From Malania oleifera (Eukaryota > Streptophyta > Magnoliopsida > Santalales > Ximeniaceae), in the NCBI RefSeq assembly GCF_029873635.1, contig NC_080423.1:102548991-102612990 (forward strand): a DNA stretch of 64,000 nucleotides. Direction: 5' to 3'. Shown here one piece after another: positions 53,691 to 64,000 of this stretch; the first letter of the stretch is position 1; each line of letters begins with the position of its first letter. The position numbers and the translations under genes are program-made. The notes below the pieces were generated by a model. That model searched no databases. It saw only the letters and a program-made list of their open reading frames with translations, and was not told where the DNA came from.

Positions 53691-54068
53691 GAAATGTGAG
53701 TTGTCGAGAAGGTGGATGGTCTCGAAATTTGCCCATTCATAATCGGGAATAAGAAAAGAAAAGTTTGACATGCATGACTTTATTGACATCTGCCGTGGTT
53801 ATGGGTGATTCCTTCTTGTTTTTTCCACTACTCTATTGCCAGTACTACCTTTCACTTTTGGTTAATGATATATTTATTTATTTTGATTGTTTTTTTTTAG
53901 TCCATTCATATTGCTTGTACAAGCTTACATTTTTTTTCTTTAAAAAAAGTGAGTCTCTGCGTGAAAGGGATAAGTGGGTGTGGTGTTCTAGGTGAATGAA
54001 ACTATGCATGTGGACGTGTATAAGGTTGTCGGAGTGCACGAACTAAATTAGCATATACATGGTAAGTT

Positions 54069-54071
<3 letters not shown>

Positions 54072-54114
<43 letters not shown>
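54072..54114. repeat. (AT)n microsatellite
   Basis: About 21 AT units. The matching place in unit X (near 52630-52645) has only a short, impure AT run, so the expansion is specific to unit Y. Confidence 0.95.
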
Positions 54115-54116
<2 letters not shown>

Positions 54117-54696
54117 GTATGGAAATGGATAAAATGTTGGCCGCACGTGTTGTGTGAATAAAGTGGAAGTGGGTGAAGATTCTAGTAATTTGAAACTTTA
54201 CTCGAATGTTAAATTATGTGAATCAAACATCCCTAAGAGGGGGAGGTCAAATAGATCATGTGAAGAAGTGGTGGTTGTAGTGTAACCACTGAAGCTACAC
54301 TAGGAAGGCAGTAGGAGCAGGGTGGTGGGAGGCAGAGATGATTGAAGGGAGAGAGATTGGGGCAGGGGAATGCGTGAAAGGAAAGAAAAAAGAGGGAGAG
54401 AAGAGAAAAAAGAGAGACAAAGGGGGGAAGGGGGGCCCACCATAAAAAATGGCAGCTTTAGGCTAAACAACATCATTTTGCCCCCTCTCACTATTATATT
54501 AATTTTTTATAAATTTAAAAGCATCAAAACAACGTCATTTCATTAAGTTAGCAAGCACATACGCACATTTGCAACGAAGAACTGTCCATGGAGACATTGC
54601 CCATCTTAGACTTATTTGAGGAAAATGTGCTTAACGAGAGGGAATTGTATGACCCCATAAGTAGTCAAGTCACTTGGAACAAAGAACTGTCCATGC

Positions 54697-56678
54697 TGTT
54701 GACCTTATAGGTCACACCCAGTTTTGATTATGACAAATACTCTTGGTACTAATGATTGTACTGAGAATTGCATGCAGGATCACCTTGTGCACGCTTCAGG
54801 ACTAAAAAACATATCATGATGGTGTGTAGTGTTCGTGTCAAAGAATGAAGATCTATGTGTTGAAATTTATATTCATTTGTTTAGTTCTTCATTCTGGGTT
54901 GTAATTTATTATGAACTGTGCTCGTGTATGGCTTGTAATAATTTGCATCATGCATGGTAGGTAGGTATGCTCAAAACTACCATAGTTGGACCTTAGGTAC
55001 CTACACTAAGGACACAAGTCCCCTGCATCACCTATCTTAATCAGGGGAATCAAAATAAGGCTAAAATGCACTTAATGAAAAAAGTTGAGAGGGTTCGGGT
55101 GACCAAACCTTTGCCGTGTAAAGCGGTCGGGGCGACCGAACTAGTCAACATGTTGACTTGGTCTTCGAACACCCGAACCTATTTTGAATACCTTCCTCGA
55201 GCACCCAAAAGCCTGTCAGGGCACTTTTCAACTACTCGGGCGACCGAAGATTTACATTCAAAAGGAGGCTCAAGCGACCAAACTGCCTAGTTTGGTTAAC
55301 TGAACTGTGAGTCGAGCACCCGAATTATCGAACATTTGCTATTGAATTTGTTTCAGCTGACCGACTCATCCTTTAAGCACCTGAACCTCTAAAAGTTGAA
55401 TTTTCAACTGTGTTTGTTCGGGCACCTGAACCTTTGGCTAGGCACTCAAACCTTACGGGTTAAAATATTTTTACCAAATTTTTAAATTGGGTAAAATGGG
55501 TTAATATTCTTAATGGTCTTTTAAACAATTTTAATTATACCCACTTTGTCCCCAATGGTAAAAAATTCCTCCTTGCCTATATATACTCTCTCATTTGTCA
55601 TAATTAACAAGGATTAGAAAACTTAATTAGGGCAAAATTCTCTCAACTTTCGAAACCCTATATTAGCCAAATATCACTTCCAAACACTCACAAACTCTTC
55701 ATTCTTGATTTCTCAAAAGCATTGGGAGTATCTTGTAAGGCTTGTGTGCTTAATCACATTTGTTAGAACTCTCATTTACATTGTTACTTGATTGATTTTC
55801 TGAGAGAGTTTAGCATTAAAGTTCTTCCACCGGTTTCATTTGATAAAACTTAGAGTGGAAAGACTTTGAGGGTTGAGGTTCTTGCATTATTGTTGCAAGT
55901 TACCTAACCTAATTTTTGTGTGCAAAAATACTTTTCAAGCTAGTGCTTCAAACAACTCTATTGTTCTTTGAATATTAGAATATATCATTGAGTTTGTTTG
56001 TTTAAACTTGCTTAGCATATTTTGAAACCTGGATCTGATATTGTATTATTCACATAATGTGTTTCAAATATTGCTTGGGTATACACTCTAGATCTAAACT
56101 GAAAGCTTATACATGACTGAGTGTTTAGCACACATTATAGCACTGAGCATATTTACATATCATTCGTGCTTGAATTATTGATTAAGCTATACTGGTACAC
56201 ACATCTGCTTGTCTAGAAGTGAATTTTTGTGTACAAACATTTTATACACATTGGTTGTATTCCAGGCACGGGTCTGAAGAGGGAGACTAACCCTGTGGAA
56301 TAGTCTCAGATTGGCTTAGACCTGGTTAGGAAAGCTAGGTTCGCCATCCTGTTAAGGCGTGTCAGTTGAGGTCAGCCCCTTTAATTGACCTAGTTGTATT
56401 AGGTGCCGCTCCACCCGTTTAAGTGAGCATTATAGCGGTAATCCTTGTGCAGGTGTGGCCAAGGCGAGGACATAGGCATAGTTGGCCAAACCCCAATAAC
56501 ATATCGTGCATGTTCTTTACATTTCTGCACTTCATCTTTTTTGCACATGTATGTTTATCTATTGATTGTGTAGACTGACTCTAGGTTGGATTGTACTACT
56601 AATTAAATCTGTCAACCTAGGCAATAAATTTTAAATACCTAATTCACCCCCCCTCTTGGGGTTGCACCAAATCTAACA
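54697..56678 (+). repeat. Solo LTR, copy (ii) of a ~2 kb family
   Basis: It starts tgttgaccttataggtcac and ends gcaccaaatctaaca, with TG/CA ends and a length of 1982 bp. Flanks are catgc and catgg, a near-perfect 5-bp duplication. It interrupts the ~100 bp tandem array in the middle of a unit. Contents in order: a gattatgacaaat block, a field of ttcgggcgaccgaa-type palindromes (55090-55460), ggcgaggacataggcatag, and the closing ccccccctcttggggttgca. It is inverted relative to copies (i) and (iii). Confidence 0.85.
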
Positions 56679-57128
56679 CATGGGAACACTACCCATATTG
56701 AACCAATTTGACGAAAAAACTATTGACAGGGGGGATTATATGACTCCTAGATTGTCAAGTCATGGAACGAAGAGTTGTCCATGGGGACACTATCTATCTC
56801 GGGCTAATTTAAGGAAAAAAATGTTTGAGGAATTGAATTGTATGACCTCTAAGTTGACAAGTTGCTTGGAGATGGAGACATTATCCATCTTAGACTAATT
56901 AAAGGAAAAAAACATTTGACGAGGGGGATTGTATGACCCGTAGGTTGTCAAGCCACTTGGAACATAAACTGTCCATGTGGAAACAAACCATCTTGGACTA
57001 GTTTAAGGAAAAGGTGCTCGACGAGGGGGATTGTATGACTACTAAGTTTTCAAATCACTTGGAATGTAGAATGTCCATACAGACACTTCCCATCTCGGAC
57101 TCATTTGAAGAAAATACATAAACCAAGG
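56679..57128. repeat. ~100 bp tandem array inside unit Y (right part)
   Basis: This continues the array cut at 54696. Units match those at 53235-53680 one for one (for example the variant with gtcatggaacgaagagttgt and the variant with aagttttcaaatcacttgga). The array therefore existed before the duplication, and the duplication before the LTR insertion. Confidence 0.85.
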
Positions 57129-57365
57129 AGTTGCACATCCTTAGCTATTAAGATATAAGAGAATTGTTTGCAAAGGCTTGCACCCTGAGTGAGTTAAGCT
57201 ATCCATGGGGGACCTTACCCATCTTGGACCAGTTTAGAAAAATAAAATAAAAAAGAAAAAAGAAAAATGCTTAATTGGGAAGTTACATATCCCTAACTAT
57301 CAAGTCACTTGAGGATTGTTGTGAGAATTGATTACTAGGAGAAAGCTATTTTGTAAAAGTGAATA

Positions 57366-57632
57366 CGATTTACGTGCATCTTGTACACCTGGATTGATTG
57401 AAAGGAAATAGGACTTATATAAACTTTGCATAGCCTAGATTTATTGAAAGAAAATACAACTTACATGCACTTTACAGAACCTGGATTGATTGGAGAGAAC
57501 ATGACTTACATGCATGAACTTACATGACTTGAAATAATTGAAAATGAACAAGACTTACGTGCACTTTGCATAACCTGGATTGATTGAAATGAGGTAGGAC
57601 TTACGTGAACTCTGCATAGTGTTGAAATACTT
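57366..57632. repeat. ~50 bp tandem repeat
   Basis: About five diverged units contain cctggattgattgaaa, then aggacttacgtgcactttgc. Unit length is roughly 45-55 bp with small indels. This unit is unrelated to the ~100 bp array just to the left. Confidence 0.8.
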
Positions 57633-58913
57633 AGAGAAAAACGAGTTCCTTTTTGGATCTCCATTTTCAGTAGTAGTTTTCTTCACGCTTTTCATTAAAC
57701 TAGTCATTCCACTTTAACAACCTTGGACACTTTGCTTGTTTGAGTTGACTTGCTGGTTTTCTTCAACTTTTGGCGTTGATACCTCCCTATTTTTAAAGAT
57801 TTCTTCATATGGATTGCCCCATTGTACTCAGGGATATGGCTAAGAATACTCCTTTTCTTCTTTACCAATTTATGCTCTGTCTAGGGGAATAGTGTGATAT
57901 TCTTGTCTTGAACCACTTCTTTTCTTTCATGGTAAACAAAGATTAAAAAAAATTTGTGCAAACTCAAATCTTAAAATGCAAATAAGCTCAAAATTATACA
58001 TTAACTTTGACAGTGCCCTTCTCAAAAAGGGTGAGAAGGCAAGTTTCAAAATACAATTGAGATTGATCTAGGCATTGGGAGTTATTAGCAAGAAGCATGG
58101 GAAAAGAATGGGGTTTTTAATAGGGTAAGGTGGCAACAAGCTTTGGGTTGTTTCACAAACTATTAGACCAGCATGATTGTTATTTTAAGATCCTAACCAA
58201 AGGATTTTAGGGTTATTTTGGATGTGTTCTCATCCATACTCCGATGGGATATCCTTTCGGACAAAAATCTGCTCTAATATCGAGGGAATAACTTCTTCAT
58301 ACATCTAACTCAAAATTTGCCCCAATGTCACAGATTGGGAATAGAGTAAACTGTTTCTATTTGAAAATGTCCTCACATGTCAATCCTAAAAGAAAGTTGT
58401 CCCAATATCAAACTTGGGGTAAGATGTTGTCTAGACTTCATGCTCAGTTCCTTTATTGAAATTGCCTAAGTTTGGAATGGGATGTTTCTCTTTATATGCT
58501 TCGAGACATTGCATTTTTTTCGTTTTCTTCATTTGCTTTGGTTTTATATTTTTTTCCTTTTTATTTTTTTTATTTTTCATTTTTTTTCTATGCCTATGTT
58601 CCTCACTTGGGGTTTCCAATTTTCACTAAGGGTTGGCTTCATATGAATTATGACTTTTTCAGGTTTTCACCACATGTGCAAATGTCTAACGGTCGCCATA
58701 ATTTTGGATTGTATTTGATATCATCTCTTTTGAATCCAAGAATGTTGATGACGTTTGCGAACGTTCCACCCTAGTTGTCCTTATCTAGCTTTAAAATGTG
58801 ATCTTTGAGCAAGCATCTTAGGGTACGATGCTAAACATGTAGCGACTCGAAAAATAATAGTAATTAAATAAAGAGGAAAAGGAAAAATTTAAAAGAAATA
58901 AAAGCAGGGCTCA
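57633..58913. other. Non-coding stretch left of Tat-like pol
   Basis: No domain could be recognised. The open frames near 58430-58770 are T-rich low-complexity translations. In position this would be the integrase end and 3' untranslated region of the minus-strand Tat-like element, but no integrase motifs were found. Confidence 0.4.
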
Positions 58914-59201
58914 TCAATGAACTCCCCGGTCTTGTCGACGGACGCCCAAGTTTCTTTTATAAAGCACACCTCCGTCTAAGAAAAATCCCATGGCTAACCT
59001 CTGGATAGTCCTTCGGTCATTTTTTGAGGCCTCTTTGGGATATTCCCACTTCTTGATGTATTGCTTTATATCGTGGAACCATGGTTTCCCATCAATCTCT
59101 TCTGTCACTAAATAGTATGTCGGCTCCTTTTGTATTCTTATGTGAGTCGGTTCAATCTCTACCCCAGGTTCTACTTTGAATAATGTAGCTAATGTTGCCA
59201 A
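58914..59201 (-). pseudogene. Tat-like pol, region leading to integrase
   Basis: The 95-codon frame reads TYYLVTEEIDGKPWFHDIKQ and then RRTIQRLAMGFFLDGGVLYK, the linker between the second RNase H and the zinc-binding N-terminus of integrase. It ends in a stop shortly after GGVLYKRN, and no HHCC or DDE motif follows to the left, so the integrase is deleted or replaced. Confidence 0.8.
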
Positions 59202-59309
59202 GGCATCAGAAATCTAATTATTTTCTCTGCTCTGGTGATAAAACTCAATGCTGTTGAATTTTTCTGCCATCTCATGGATGGATTGCTGATAAGGGACTAG
59301 CTTGGCATC

Positions 59310-59879
59310 TCAAGTTTCCCATTTTCCCGTCATTTGGTATATCACCAAATCCGAATCCCCTTTAAAAGTTAACTTCTTAATCTCTTTGTTTAGAGCTGCT
59401 TGCAAGCCCAAAACAAACGCCTTATATTTAGTTACATTATTGGTACATGGGAATGAAAGCTTTGTTGTAACTAGAAAATACTTAAGTTCTAGTGATATCA
59501 ACACAACTCCTATTCCATGTCCCCGACCATTTGATGCTCCATAAAACAGTATGACCCATCTATCCTGACTTTCTTTGACTTGACCCACCACATTGATATA
59601 CTTATCGGGAAAATAGAATTCCATTGGTTGGTAATCGTTAATAGCCATATCTGCTAGGTATTCTACTACTGCGCTTCCCTTTATGGCCTTTCTCATAACA
59701 TAGATAATGTCATACTCAGTAAGCAACATTTGCCACCTAGCCACCCGATCGCTTACTGTGGTTTTTTCTAAAATATATTTGATTGGATCCATCTTGGAAA
59801 TCAACCAAGTGGTATAATACAAAGTGTATTGCATTAATCGGTTAACGGCCCATACCAAGGCACAACAGGTTTTCTCCAA
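59310..59879 (-). pseudogene. Tat-like RNase H and second RNase H domain, catalytic residues lost
   Basis: A 189-codon open frame. The N-terminal part (TWLISKMDPIKYILEKTTVS, then RVARWQMLLTEYDIIYV) is the end of the normal gypsy RNase H. The C-terminal part reads WVILFYGASNGRGHGIGVVL, PCTNNVTKYKAFVLGLQAAL and KGDSDLVIYQMTG, which is the additional RNase H. The first aspartate of its FDGAS motif is tyrosine, the expected AEY glutamate position reads TKY, and GDS keeps its aspartate. The frame is open but the enzyme would be inactive. Confidence 0.88.
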
Positions 59880-60866
59880 ATATGACTACTTTGATTCATA
59901 TTCTGTAAACTTCTTACTCGGATAGTAGATAACCTGCTCTTTTCTTCCCGATGCATCACGTTGCCCCAATACACATCCACTCGAGCTCTTTGAAACTACC
60001 AAGTACAAAATAACGGGTTACCCGAGTACTGGGGGAACTAATACAGACGGATTCAAAAGATATCTTTTGATCTTTTCGAAGGCCTATTGGCACTCCTCAT
60101 TCCATTTTTCAAGGTTATTCTTTTGCAAAAGTTTGAAGATAGGCTCGCGTGTGGTTGTTAACTGAGAAATGAAATGGGCAATGTAATTTAGCTTTCCCAG
60201 AAAACTCATGACTTCATTTTCTATCTAAGGGACTAGCATTTCTCAAATGGCCTTTTTCTTGTCGAGATCTACCTTAATTCCTCTCCTACTCACCATGAAT
60301 CCAACCAATTTCCCTGAAGTAGCACCAAAGGTGCATTTTTTTAGGTTTAATTTGAGTTGATATTTTTTCAATCTATTGAATGGTTTCCTCAAATTCACCA
60401 CGTGATCCTCTTTATTTCAAGATTTTTCAATCATATCATCCACATACACCTCCATTTCTTCATGCATCATATCATGGAATAATGTTACCATGGCTCCTTG
60501 ATATGTTGCCCCTGCATTTTTTTAACCAAATGGCATAACCTTATAACAAAAGGTTCCCCACAAGGCAATGAATGTTGTTTTCTCTTTATCTTCAGGTGCC
60601 ATATTAATTTGATTGTATCCTGAGAAACCATCCATGAAAGAGAAGACATAATTTCTGGTGGTATTGTCGACCAAAACATTTATATGTGAAAGTGGGAAAT
60701 TATCTTATGAACTAGTTTTGTTTAAATCCCTATAATTGACACACATTCTGACCTTTCCATTTTTCTTTATTATAGGTACAACATTAGCCATCCATTCAGG
60801 GTATTTAGCTACTTCTAGAAATACGACCTCAAATTGTTTCCTAACCTCTTCCTTGGGCCTCATTCG
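59880..60866 (-). pseudogene. Tat-like reverse transcriptase, frameshifted
   Basis: At 60420-60450 the minus strand reads EEMEVYVDDMIEKS, so the YVDD site is intact. Upstream, DGFSGYNQINMAPEDKEKTT and then the ALWGTFCYKVMPFG region are readable with one stop. Downstream, NRLKKYQLKLNLKKCTFG and KLVGFMVSRRGI follow. Stop codons appear near 60523 and 60418, so no full RT could be made. Confidence 0.85.
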
Positions 60867-61734
60867 TTACAATTTTTGTTTTACAAATTTGCTATCTAGA
60901 TAAGTGGGTATTTTATGTGTTACAAAATCTGCGTCCAACCTCGACATGTCCTGGCATGACCATGCAAATGCATTGATGTATTCTTGCAACAAGTTGATCA
61001 TTTTGTTCTTTTCCCCATCTGTCAACAATGCCCTAATTTTTACTTGTTTTGGTTCCTCCTTAGTCCCCAAGTTAATTGTTAAAGTGGGATCCTCACTAGA
61101 AACTGCTTGTTTTTCTTCAAGTTCCATCATTCTTTGCATTTCAATAGGTATATTTACTTCCTACTCCCCAATTTCTGCCCTATTGATCAAATTCTCGAAG
61201 TTTGTTTCCACTTTAGGTTCTTTTGTACTGGTAAAGCCATTTCCTATATTTCTGCATAGAGCACAAGCAAAACAGAAAAGATTTGGCAAAAGTAAATAAA
61301 AAGGATGCAATGAGATGTAACTGAAATGCACTTTAATTTTAATAAATTTTAAAAATGGTTTAAACAAAGTGAGATGTCGTCCTCTTATTCAAAGAAATAA
61401 AAACAAAGGAAACTCACAATCATTCAAGCATTACATTGCATTGGCCATTATGGGGTACTCAAACTCATGCCAATTATAGAGCTTTGTTTCCACCAAGATG
61501 GGATAAGCCTAACTTTCAACGTATTTTGCAGCGATGGATGGACCTACCATGGAAATGCTCAATTGTTCTACTTTCTAACTTATCGGTTCTGCAAACCCGG
61601 CTTCCGCCCTATCCTTCGAATCTATTACTCCCCCACTTCGAAACATTTCAGATGATGCATAAATTTTCATCTTTTATTAGCAAGTTTCTTTTCCTACGAG
61701 ACATGCCATTCTTCTTTCCTTCCTTTCCTCAATC
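60867..61734 (-). pseudogene. Tat-like pol, lead-in to RT
   Basis: 60867-61139 reads KIRALLTDGEKNKMINLLQE and then INAFAWSCQDMSRLD, matching the plus-strand fragment at 38381-38540. To the right, 61161-61367 reads TSTKEPKVETNFENLINRAE, an acidic spacer. 61370-61734 is not recognisable. Confidence 0.78.
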
Positions 61735-61739
61735 ATCTT

Positions 61740-63746
61740 TAAGGGCAATGGTGTAATCCCAAAAGGGGGGTGAATTGGAATTTTAAATACATTTGCAGAT
61801 AAATTAAAAGATTCACCCAACAATATCCCAATCAAAGTAAAGTGCGTGTATGTAAAGCAATCACAACAATTAATAAATAAACATACACTTGCAGGAATTT
61901 AAAGTGCAGTAATGTAATGAGATAAGAGAAATGGAGAGAGTGACACTGATATTTAATGAGGTTCGGCTATACCCGCCTACGTCCTCGCCTTGGGCAAACC
62001 CCCTCCCCCCCAAGCATTTTACTAACCCTGCTCACCTAACCGGGTGGAGAAGAAACCATTTATAGCTCCTTATAGGGTGGAGTCCTCCTAGCTCCCTTAA
62101 CTGGGTGGAGCCAAACCGTTACAACCTCTCCTTATAGGATGGAGCACTTCCTCCTCAGGCGATCCCCTTGCCTGGAACACGGTTCACTACCCATACCATA
62201 GGGATACAAATGATATAAAAATTTTCTTACAGTAAGCAGTGCTTCTCAAAAAGTGTATTTGTACAATTTCAAAACTAGATGCACTCTCAAATAATTTAAA
62301 GAATGAAGCTCGGTAGAGTATTTGACTTTCCTCTCAAAATATTTTTCAAATAAAGACTGAGAGTTTGGAAAATGTTTTTCCTTGTGATTTATCTTTTGTA
62401 AAATCAAAATACAAGAAGTTTTTCAAGCAAAAATATATAAATGAATATATTGCTCAAAGCACTTTTGATTTACTCAAAGATTTTTTCCACGAACAATATT
62501 CAATGATGAAGTATATAGGAGAGTTTGATCTTTGAGATTAGCACCAAATACAATATAAGGCTTTCAAGCTAGATATATGAACTTGAATATAAGCTCAAGC
62601 CTTTTTCAAAATGAAAGTTAGAGAAATAACAATTTGCTCTTCTGAAATCTCAAGAACAAGAGGCTTATCAAGCAAGATATATAACTTGAAAAAATGCTCA
62701 AAGCCTACTTGTATAGCCCTCAAGATTTTCCCAAAAAGGATTTTTCAAAAGAAAGAATATAGGAAAATGAATTTGATTTGTGAAATGGAGTAGAAAATAT
62801 GAAATGAAATCAAAGAAAAATCAAATGATCTTTCAATATAAATCTCTAACCTTTGCAAAGTGTTTTGGCCAAGTATTTATAAGCATTTTGGAAATATAGC
62901 AGTTAGGTGACCGCTAGGCAATAAAATAATATTATATTTTTAATTTTTCTGACCGTTGTATGCCCAGAATTTGAAATCCCGAGAGGTTTGGTCGACTAGC
63001 CCTAAGGTGATTTCTCATTCAGCGAGAAACAGTCTGCTAGGCTCAAGATCCTGTCTACCGGATGAACAGCGCCAATCGACTGGGCTAATTAAGCTTTTAA
63101 CAGGCCGGTCGACTAGGCCATTATATAAATGCCCATTTGTTCACTCCGGTCGACTAGACCAGCAAGGTTTATTTTTGGCCGGTCTGTTGGGCCTATGCAA
63201 ATTACCATTTTGGTCTTTATGCCTTTGCCGGTCGATTGGCCCAAGTATAACTATGGGAGGTCGGTCGACTGGACCCTTTGTTTAAAACATCATCTTTGGC
63301 TTTAAGAGCACTTCGGTCGACTAGGCTTGATAGGCCAGTCGACTGGGCTTAGAAAAAATAAGTTTTTGGCCAAGTCTTTGATTTCAAAAACATTCTAAAC
63401 CTCTTGTGAAAATGTTTGACTTTAAGTATAAAAGGTTTTTGTGAAATTTGGGTTCCTAAGGTCAATCTAAGGTCTTTATAGAGTTTCAATATAAATCATG
63501 AAACAAGCACGCACAAATTGAAATCTAATTACTATTACAACTCAAAATAGCAAAGTCTTCAGGCTCTGCTCTTTAAAACTCCATGGAATACGCTTTGGAA
63601 TATGATTATATAGGAGTTTTTCAAGGCTTCCATGTTGCATCATCATTCGTGCTATCAAAAGGATGAACATGTGCAAACACTGAGTACACAAAGAGATGTT
63701 GTGGTTTGTCATAATCAAAACGAGGATAGGACTCAAAAAGTCAACA
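61740..63746 (-). repeat. Solo LTR, copy (iii) of a ~2 kb family, with exact TSD
   Basis: The pentamer atctt occurs at 61735-61739 and again at 63747-63751, an exact target-site duplication, giving an element of 2007 bp. Its left end taagggcaat aligns with the first ten bases of copy (ii) read in reverse; the right end is aaaaagtcaaca. It carries gttcggctatacccgcctac followed by gtcctcgcc, and a field of nine ggtcgactaggc-like palindromes at about 62985-63350. It sits inside the Tat-like pol. Confidence 0.85.
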
Positions 63747-63751
63747 ATCTT

Positions 63752-64000
63752 CTTGCGTTCTGAATAGGAAGGAACATACCCTAGTTCGTAGCACTCTTCT
63801 ACCCTTGGAAACTCTACCTAAATCGGGATCCCTTGTAGGTTCTTGACCAAACCCTAACCTGGGCTAATTTTGGCTCTAATCATTTCTGTTGCTACCATTT
63901 TGGTTGTTGCTGAAATCTGGGGTCAAGGAATTGGGGAGCCCTCGACTACATAGGTCTTACTCACAACATGGAAGGAACGAAAGAAGTCATCAAGTACTTC
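63752..64000 (-). pseudogene. Tat-like pol, G-patch-like segment, cut by window edge
   Basis: The minus strand reads DDFFRSFHVVSKTYVVEGS at the right edge, then KISPG, a stop, GLVKNLQGIP, a second stop, and later YELGYVPSYSERKK. The PG.GLGK.LQGI and LGY.P pattern is the glycine-rich G-patch-like segment found between protease and RT in Tat-type gypsy elements. Two in-frame TAG stops show decay. The element continues beyond the window. Confidence 0.72.

Larger units (their letters stand above)
53691..57128. repeat. Tandem segmental duplication, unit Y, interrupted by solo LTR
   Basis: This is the second unit of the 1.4 kb duplication. Without the LTR and one target-site copy it is about 1451 bp against 1410 bp for X. 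Part of the excess is an expanded (AT)n at 54072-54114, which in X is only a few units long. The ~100 bp array of this unit is split between 54570-54696 and 56679-57128. Confidence 0.88.
58914..64000 (-). mobile_element. Ty3/gypsy Tat-lineage element, pol relic, interrupted by solo LTR
   Basis: On the minus strand, starting at the right edge: a G-patch-like segment (63752-64000), then, after a nested solo LTR, the RT lead-in (60867-61139), RT (about 60230-60860), the linked RNase H (59600-59900), and a second RNase H (59310-59580). It ends with the pre-integrase text GGVLYKRN near 58950. A second RNase H is the hallmark of the Tat lineage. Integrase proper is absent. Stops and frameshifts are frequent. 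Confidence 0.88.

Noticed and set aside
62985-63350. CRISPR-like array of ggtcgactaggc repeats
   Set aside because: Spacing is irregular, the words are diverged, the context is a plant solo LTR, and no cas-type gene is present.

Overview
The window looks like nuclear DNA of a dicot plant. It is AT-rich, has spliced genes with GT-AG introns, and is mostly Ty1/copia, Ty3/gypsy and LINE relics. The only gene with an essentially intact reading frame is a plant subtilisin-like serine protease (subtilase, peptidase family S8), whose first exon I cannot find. No species can be named from the sequence alone.

The most important observation concerns structure. A 100-N gap at 17725-17824 separates two versions of the same ~9.3 kb block, 8397-17724 and 17825-27134. 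Each version is clean far from the gap and full of one-base indels next to it. The block starts and stops exactly at the gap on both sides. This is what two overlapping contig ends look like when a scaffolder failed to merge them, so the two subtilases are probably one gene.

Layout: 1-1145 is AT-rich filler. 1146-6131 is a complete but decayed minus-strand Ty1/copia element with both LTRs, PBS and PPT. 6132-7957 has no gene. 7958-9612 is the 3' end of a minus-strand LINE. 9613-12166 is a partial minus-strand copia element (gag, PBS, one LTR), ending 225 bp before the first visible subtilase exon. 12392-17724 is subtilase version A (frameshifted towards the gap). 17825-21590 repeats the LINE and copia pieces, and 21814-27237 is subtilase version B, nine exons in frame. 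28222-29035 is another LINE piece.

29.2-43 kb is a mosaic of a long LTR-like repeat family in both orientations. Into it are set a minus-strand chromodomain Ty3/gypsy element (31885-35912) and a plus-strand Tat-like pol fragment (38190-38552). 43-48.7 kb is mostly unexplained AT-rich DNA with possible relics of a coiled-coil gene.

48.7-64 kb is best read as one large minus-strand Tat-lineage Ty3/gypsy relic. A G-patch-like segment lies at the right edge, followed leftwards by RT, RNase H and a second RNase H. Further left are tandem-repeat arrays where the 3' untranslated region would be, and a possible LTR trace near 52 kb. It has been invaded by ~2 kb solo LTRs of one family, of which there are three in the window (48714-50698, 54697-56678, 61740-63746). 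A 1.4 kb tandem duplication (52281-53690 and 53691-57128) lies within it.

I found no tRNA, rRNA, CRISPR or prokaryotic-type system. All similarity statements come from reading the sequence by eye; no database search or alignment was run.
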